Below, one piece after another: positions 21,241 to 26,424 of a DNA stretch of 26,424 nucleotides. How positions within the stretch are numbered: position 1 is the stretch's first letter; every line of letters begins with the position of its first letter. This stretch comes from Cruorifilaria tuberocauda (lineage: Eukaryota; Nematoda; Chromadorea; Rhabditida; Onchocercidae). The stretch covers positions 1 through 26,424 of the forward strand of contig JABVXU010000678.1 of assembly GCA_013365365.1 (NCBI GenBank). Direction: 5' to 3'. Made by a program: the position numbers and the translations under genes. Below the pieces are notes generated by a model. It saw nothing but the letters and a program-made list of their open reading frames with translations, did no database searches and was not told the DNA's origin.

Positions 21241-24200
21241 ATGAAGAATCAGCTGAACAGTATAGGATTGTTTCACTCTGTGGAGGCAATTTATACAGGT
21301 GGAACAATCCAGTGGAGTTTGGATGGGAAAACATTGTTTTCAGCCTGCGGCAGTTATATTCGGGTGTCGAGTATTGATGACGGGCGATTGAGGTGATTGA
21401 ACATATCATTCTTTTATTGAAAACACGATTTAAAACTTTTTTTTGGGAAGTAGAAGTATATAGCGTGTTAAAGACATTGTCCATGACTGATAAGATAATG
21501 AATAATGGAAAAAAAGTGCGGAATAATAGTTTGCTTGTAAGTCGGCTAACAAGTTATTGCAAATAATAAGTGTGCTTAGTGATGCAGGGCTTATTGAATT
21601 TTTTAGTAAGTTCAGTTTAACTGGACCATTGTAGTAGGTTTAATCTTTACATCTTATCATTTATGAAGGGGAATTTTGTCTTTTTTTACAGTTACAAAAT
21701 TGGAAACGAGGAGGATCAGTTAAGAATATCAACTTTCTTGTCAAGCGAAGATTATACTTCCATTGTAGTGGCTTATACAAATGGTCTTTTACGAAGTTAT
21801 CGATTGCCCTCATTAGAAATTGGTTCTGAAATAATAAATCCCGAGATAGTACGTCAGTGGAAGTCAACTCATACAGCGCCAGTTTTAGTAATGAAGTTTT
21901 CTAAAGGCGACACATTACTTGCTACCGGATCAGCCGATTTTATTGTCAAGGTTTGAATTTTCAACTGTACTATCGTGTAGGCAGCATATATGTCGATTCC
22001 AACATGTCGAAAAATATGTTAACTACGTCCTATATGTTCCAGAAATTGATTGGTGTTGACAATCAATAGATAAACTGTTTGAAAGACTTCATTCAATTTC
22101 TCTAGGTTTGGAATCTCGAAGAGCGCAGTTGCATCGGTTCATTAAAGGGTACAAGCGCTGTAAGTGCTATCGAATTTTTGCATGAATCCCGTATAATGGT
22201 TGGCTATGGCGATGGTAGCTCATCATTATTCTGTTTGGAAAGTTCAAAGAAATTAATTTTTCGGTGGACCAATCACACAAGGTTAATTGGATATAAACTT
22301 TTTATATTCATGGATGTCGATTTTTAGCTTTTTACGCTAATTCAGTAATATTTTCGAAGCGCGAGATTTTCATAATTTCATTTAATCTTGTTTTCTTATG
22401 TCTATTTTTATGCTATTCTAGCCAGATTGTGAGCATAATTATTCGACAACTACCGGAAGTTGTTTTTGTGAGTCGTGATCAAACGTTGTCAATCGTTAAT
22501 GTGGATAGTTATGAAAAAATGAAAGTGCTTCCTTTGTATGAACCAGTCGAAGCAGCGATTTTCGTGTCTGGATCGTTGTTCACAGTAGGAGAGGAAGGCA
22601 TTTTAAAGTGTTGGAATATGGAAAATGCAAAATTACTAAAATCTGCAAATATACATAGGTTAATATTTTTTAATCTTTGATGTGACACAAACTCGAATTA
22701 AGATTTGCTAAATAGTCCGCCGTATTATATGAAGTTTTTGTTAACTTTACCGTAATCTTTTTATATTTATCATTTTATCCACTTGTTTTGTTTAATTTGA
22801 GCAAAGCGGTTTTGCTCTCAGATTTTGAAAATTTTCAGGTCTCGCATCAATTCTATTATTTACAATCAAGTTTGCAATAAATTTCTGTTGGCTACCTCAG
22901 ATTTCAATGTTTTTTGGGTCGATAAAGAAACTTTCAAAATCGAACGGCAGTTTGCTGGCTTCAATGATGAGATTTTTGATGTTTGTTTTTTTGGACCGAA
23001 ACTTAAATATTTGATTGCAGCTACAAACAGTTCTGAATTGCGTTTGTATAATACAAATACTTGGTCTTGTCATCTTATTACTGGTATGTTTGTTAGCAAA
23101 TGCAGCATTGTACATTAACCGAAATTCTTTCTCTTCGTTTTTAAAAAAACTTCTCTTAAATATTTTTAGCAGAATAAAATGAGGTTTAATATATATTTAA
23201 ATTTATATTTAAATGTTTATATTAAAATTTAAATATTTATATTTAATATTAATATTAATATTTGATGTATTTTATTGAGAATGAAATCTGTGCAGCAATG
23301 TTTCCATCTACAAAGCATAACAAGTAGCCTTCGTATTCATTTAATTCATAAAATTCCAGGTCATACTGATAGCGTGCTCTCACTCTCAACTGCTCCATGG
23401 GATCCAGGACTTTTTGCAAGTTCTTCGAAAGATAATACTTTTATTCTCTGGCATGTAGACTCGAATGATGATGAAGAAATTAAAGCAAAAAAGGTGATTC
23501 ATGAATTCGGCGTTATTTGTTTTTATTCCTACAAATACTTTTGCAAAACATGTTTAATTTTTAGATAGCTGTAGCAACTGGACATACTAATAATGTCACG
23601 TGTGTTCGGTATTCCAACAGTTCCAAGCATCGTTTCATTGTCTCAGTATCAAACGATACCACTATCAAATTTTGGCCATTAAAAAATCTCAATGAAAAAG
23701 CTGAAGAGTAAATACATTATCATTTTCCTATTTAATTTTGACTTTATTATTTAACAGCGTTATCTCTTCGAATATGGTTTCGTTGTTGTTCAACATGTAT
23801 TTTTCCATCCCAAGAATCTTTATAGAAACTTAATTTGTTAAACTTAGAGTCTTTCGCTTAATTCTTGCAGACAGCCACTTTTAGTAAGCACTTTTCTACC
23901 AGTGTTTGTAATACTTTTGATTTAATGAATAAGTCATTTTCAGTTTGAAATTGCAATCGTCAGCAACATTAGTGGCGCACGCAAAGGACATAACTTGCTT
24001 AGATATTAGTTTGAATGACCGTTTGTGTGTTACTGGTTCTATGGATAAGACAGCGAAACTGTGGCATATTGATACTGATAAAATGCATTTTACGATAGGT
24101 GGCATGCTAAATGGTCATCGCCGCGGAATTTGGGATGCTCGTTTCTCACCGAGCACTCAGGTTGTGTTTTTCAATAAGTACCGTATTCGAACATTTGTCA

Positions 24201-26148
24201 CTGTATTTATATTATACCAAACGTTAGGGAATTAGGGAACTGTTTCACAAAATTTTATTTTGGAGTTTGGAACAAGACCTTAATAACATTTTTATAGAAT
24301 ATTTATTCGTCACTCTATTCAGGCTGTGATAACATGTAGTGGTGATTGCATGATCAGGATATTTTCTTTACCAAGTCGAGACTGCACCGCAACATTAGCC
24401 GGGCATCCGTCTGCTGTATTGAATGTAATTTTTTTTTCCGTATTTTTTTAAAATGATGATTCCTTTTCAAGTTTTTTTGCAGTAGTTTGTTTTACAGTTT
24501 AGTCTTTTGCTGTATCATTTTTCAGGGAGTCATAGTAAATAATGGAAAACAAATAATATCTGCGGATAGTGGTGGTTTACTTAAAATATGGGATATCGCA
24601 GCCAATGAATGCATTGCAACTGTGGAAGCTCATGATGAGAAAATATGGTCTTTGCAAATATCTAATGACGAAAAACGACTTGTTACAGGTATTCCATCAA
24701 ATTTCTAATATATTTTCATATTCGCTTATCCATTGGCCTATCCATCTTGTTCGCTTGTAAAAATGAATCCTTGAATAATTTCGTAGCCTGCAGAACGTGA
24801 TTGATTTCTTGAATTTTCTAGTAACTCTTTCGAATTTTTTTTTGAAAAATGATATCAATCAGAGATTTTATTTTAGCAAGCAGTGATGGGCGAATAAGAA
24901 TTTGGGAAGATATTTCTGAAAAAAAGCGCGAAGAGGAAGAACGTAATCGAACAGAAAAAGTGCGTAACGAACAAATTCTGGCAAATCTCATGGAGCAGAA
25001 TCATTATTCCGAAGCTTTATCGTTTTCGTTGACACTAGCAAGACCATACAGGTATTCAGAATTTATGATCTGTACCGGAGTCATTTAAATTGAATGAAAT
25101 GAGTCACTATATTTTATTATATTATCATAAATTGAAAGTAAAAATGCATATTTTTTAAAAAGTGCTTGCAAAAGCAGAAGGTTACTGACTTTGCCTTATC
25201 TTGGGTAAGCAATGTTTTACGCCAATTGTATAATATCATTAGGATCTTTTATTTGTTTCTTTTTGTAGATTTTAACCAAGTTCCAAGAGAAAGATTCGAG
25301 AAAATTCGCTGTCTTGAAATTACATATGTTTTAAGTGTAAATTAATAAATACCGAATTATTTTACTTTATGATTCCGAGTGGTCATATCATTCTAATAGA
25401 GTCAATTTTTTATCTTAATGGTTCATTTTATTTATTATAGTTGCTTGAAAATAGTACGGAAAATGATGGAATTAAAATCGGATGAATTGCATAATACGAT
25501 AAAAAAATTGCGGAGGGAAGAAATAGTGATACTTTTGGACTTTGCCGTTCAGTGGAATACAAACAGTCGAACAGCAGATGTGAGTATTCTACCAACTTGA
25601 TTTCAGAATTATTTTTCATTTGTCTTTCTTATTTCGCTCATTTTTCTTTTGATTTTTAGATATAGGATTAATTGAAAACAAAATAATTCTATGAGGAAAA
25701 TGTTGGCAAAAAGTAGGATAAGATAACAACCTTGTTTCTCAAATCATATTTCTTTTTATATATAGAAAAACTTTTCTATCAAAATCATTGTTTGGTGGGC
25801 CACGAGTCTAATAGTACAGTGATTTGCGCTTGAAATTGTTAGCACTTACTTTCAGGTTGCTCAGTTAGTGCTCTATTGCGTTTTGCATTCGTTCTGTCCA
25901 GAGCAGTTATTAAAATTGCCCAACTTTGCATCAATGATAGAAGCCTATATTCCATATACAACGAGGTACTATTGTATAATTTTATTTAGGTAATTTTTGT
26001 AAAAATTTTGAAAATTTGAATTATAAATGCTTTTGGTTTTACTTTAGGAAAATAAATTTTCAGGCACTTTGATCGATTAACAAGGGCTCGACAAAATGCA
26101 GCATTTCTAAATTATACTTTAGCACAAATGACGCTTTCGAATTTGTAG
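21241..26148 (+). CDS. utp13: UTP13/TBL3 WD40 protein of the small-subunit processome
   Basis: A nucleolar scaffold of the UTP-B complex, needed for early 18S rRNA processing. Exons: 21241-21392, 21692-21950, 22106-22281, 22422-22658, 22839-23083, 23360-23493, 23565-23707, 23944-24160, 24323-24424, 24526-24688, 24877-25051, 25441-25579, 25856-25965, 26064-26148; phases agree and give about 778 residues (TBL3 about 808). Tandem WD40 repeats fill about residues 1-620, as two propellers: examples are [58 protein letters not shown] and [12 protein letters not shown]. Family-specific peptides include [11 protein letters not shown] and [18 protein letters not shown] basic/acidic helix ([11 protein letters not shown]) links to the C-terminal Utp13 domain (about 635-778) with [10 protein letters not shown] and a closing [15 protein letters not shown]. 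No key segment is missing. Confidence 0.96.
23187..23262. repeat. AT-only low-complexity tract in UTP13 intron 5
   Basis: About 75 bp almost entirely A and T, built from repeated TTTAAAT, TTTATATT and TTAATATTAA words that are near-palindromic and could form hairpins. It is intronic and 100 bp before the exon 6 acceptor. Confidence 0.7.
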
Positions 26149-26257
26149 ATGATTTTGTTACATTCTTGATAATGACAACAGAATTAAAATTGTCGGAAAT
26201 TTTTTTTTTGCCTATTTTCATTTGCTCATCTGTTTAGTCTGCGGCTGTGACCGCATA

Positions 26258-26284
26258 CTATTATTATTATTATTGTTGTTGTTG
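26258..26284. repeat. Trinucleotide microsatellite (ATT)n(GTT)n
   Basis: About five ATT units run into three or four GTT units in the 3' UTR or flank of UTP13. It is short, with no sign of expansion. Confidence 0.75.
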
Positions 26285-26318
26285 ATTTGTTGAAAAAATT
26301 AAATAACTGTTTATTTTT

Positions 26319-26324
26319 AATAAA
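26319..26324 (+). terminator. Candidate poly(A) signal of the UTP13 gene
   Basis: AATAAA lies 171 bp after the stop codon at 26146-26148, a normal 3' UTR length, and is followed by T-rich DNA. The rest of the window to 26424 shows no gene. Confidence 0.5.
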
Positions 26325-26424
26325 ATTTCATTTCGTGAATTATTGCTTGGCGTTATTATGTATCGTTTGGTACGGTTATTATTATATTTCTATTTGATTT
26401 CATTTACGTTATTTTCAAATCTAT

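Noticed and set aside
21230..21484. Minus-strand open frame of 84 residues
   Set aside because: Antisense to UTP13 exon 1, which is phase-matched to exon 2 and reads as a WD40 start.
23896..24105. Minus-strand open frame of 69 residues
   Set aside because: Antisense to UTP13 exon 8, which carries a clear WD40 repeat.
1..26424. Transposon, CRISPR array, prokaryotic insert or novel multi-gene system
   Set aside because: No transposase, reverse transcriptase, terminal repeats, regular repeat-spacer pattern or intron-free bacterial-type genes were seen; the identified genes are ordinary metazoan families.

Overview
The window is nuclear DNA from a nematode, most likely a parasitic filarial-type species. 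It is strongly AT-rich and its genes are split by many introns of about 45-430 bp (a few longer) that end in T-rich TTTCAG or TTTTAG acceptors. The protein families match metazoan ones. Several first ATGs sit a few bases after an acceptor-like AG, as expected for spliced-leader trans-splicing. The species call is inference from style only.

All confident genes are on the + strand. In order: (1) 82-162, a 3' exon fragment with a PDZ-like peptide that resembles proteasome assembly chaperone PSMD9; (2) 847-3126, a seven-exon ZIP (SLC39A1-3 type) zinc transporter; (3) 4118-11364, a 23-exon TBC1D2/TBC-2 Rab GTPase-activating protein with PH domain, coiled coil and TBC domain, both catalytic fingers intact; (4) 13781-16640, a four-exon paired-like Q50 homeobox gene whose homeodomain is closest, from memory, to DRGX; (5) 17995-20604, a six-exon CHORD/CS-domain HSP90 co-chaperone (CHORDC1/CHP-1); (6) 21241-26148, a 14-exon WD40 protein of the small-subunit processome (UTP13/TBL3). 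I rebuilt each model by hand, checking that exon phases match across every intron.

The main gene-poor stretches are 163-846, 3127-4117, 11365-13780 and 16641-17994, plus a 1.67 kb intron that splits the homeodomain. The genes do not form one pathway; they are housekeeping and trafficking genes around a developmental transcription factor. CHORDC1 and UTP13 are close enough on one strand to be a nematode operon candidate, but this is unproven.

I found no mobile element, CRISPR array, RNA gene or novel multi-gene system. The points most worth a second look are a predicted hydrophobic C-terminal tail on the RabGAP, a frame problem at its exon 8/9 junction, unexplained overlapping open frames between the homeobox and CHORD genes, introns with no in-frame stop, and a 29-bp repeat shared between an intron and the 3' flank of the CHORD gene.
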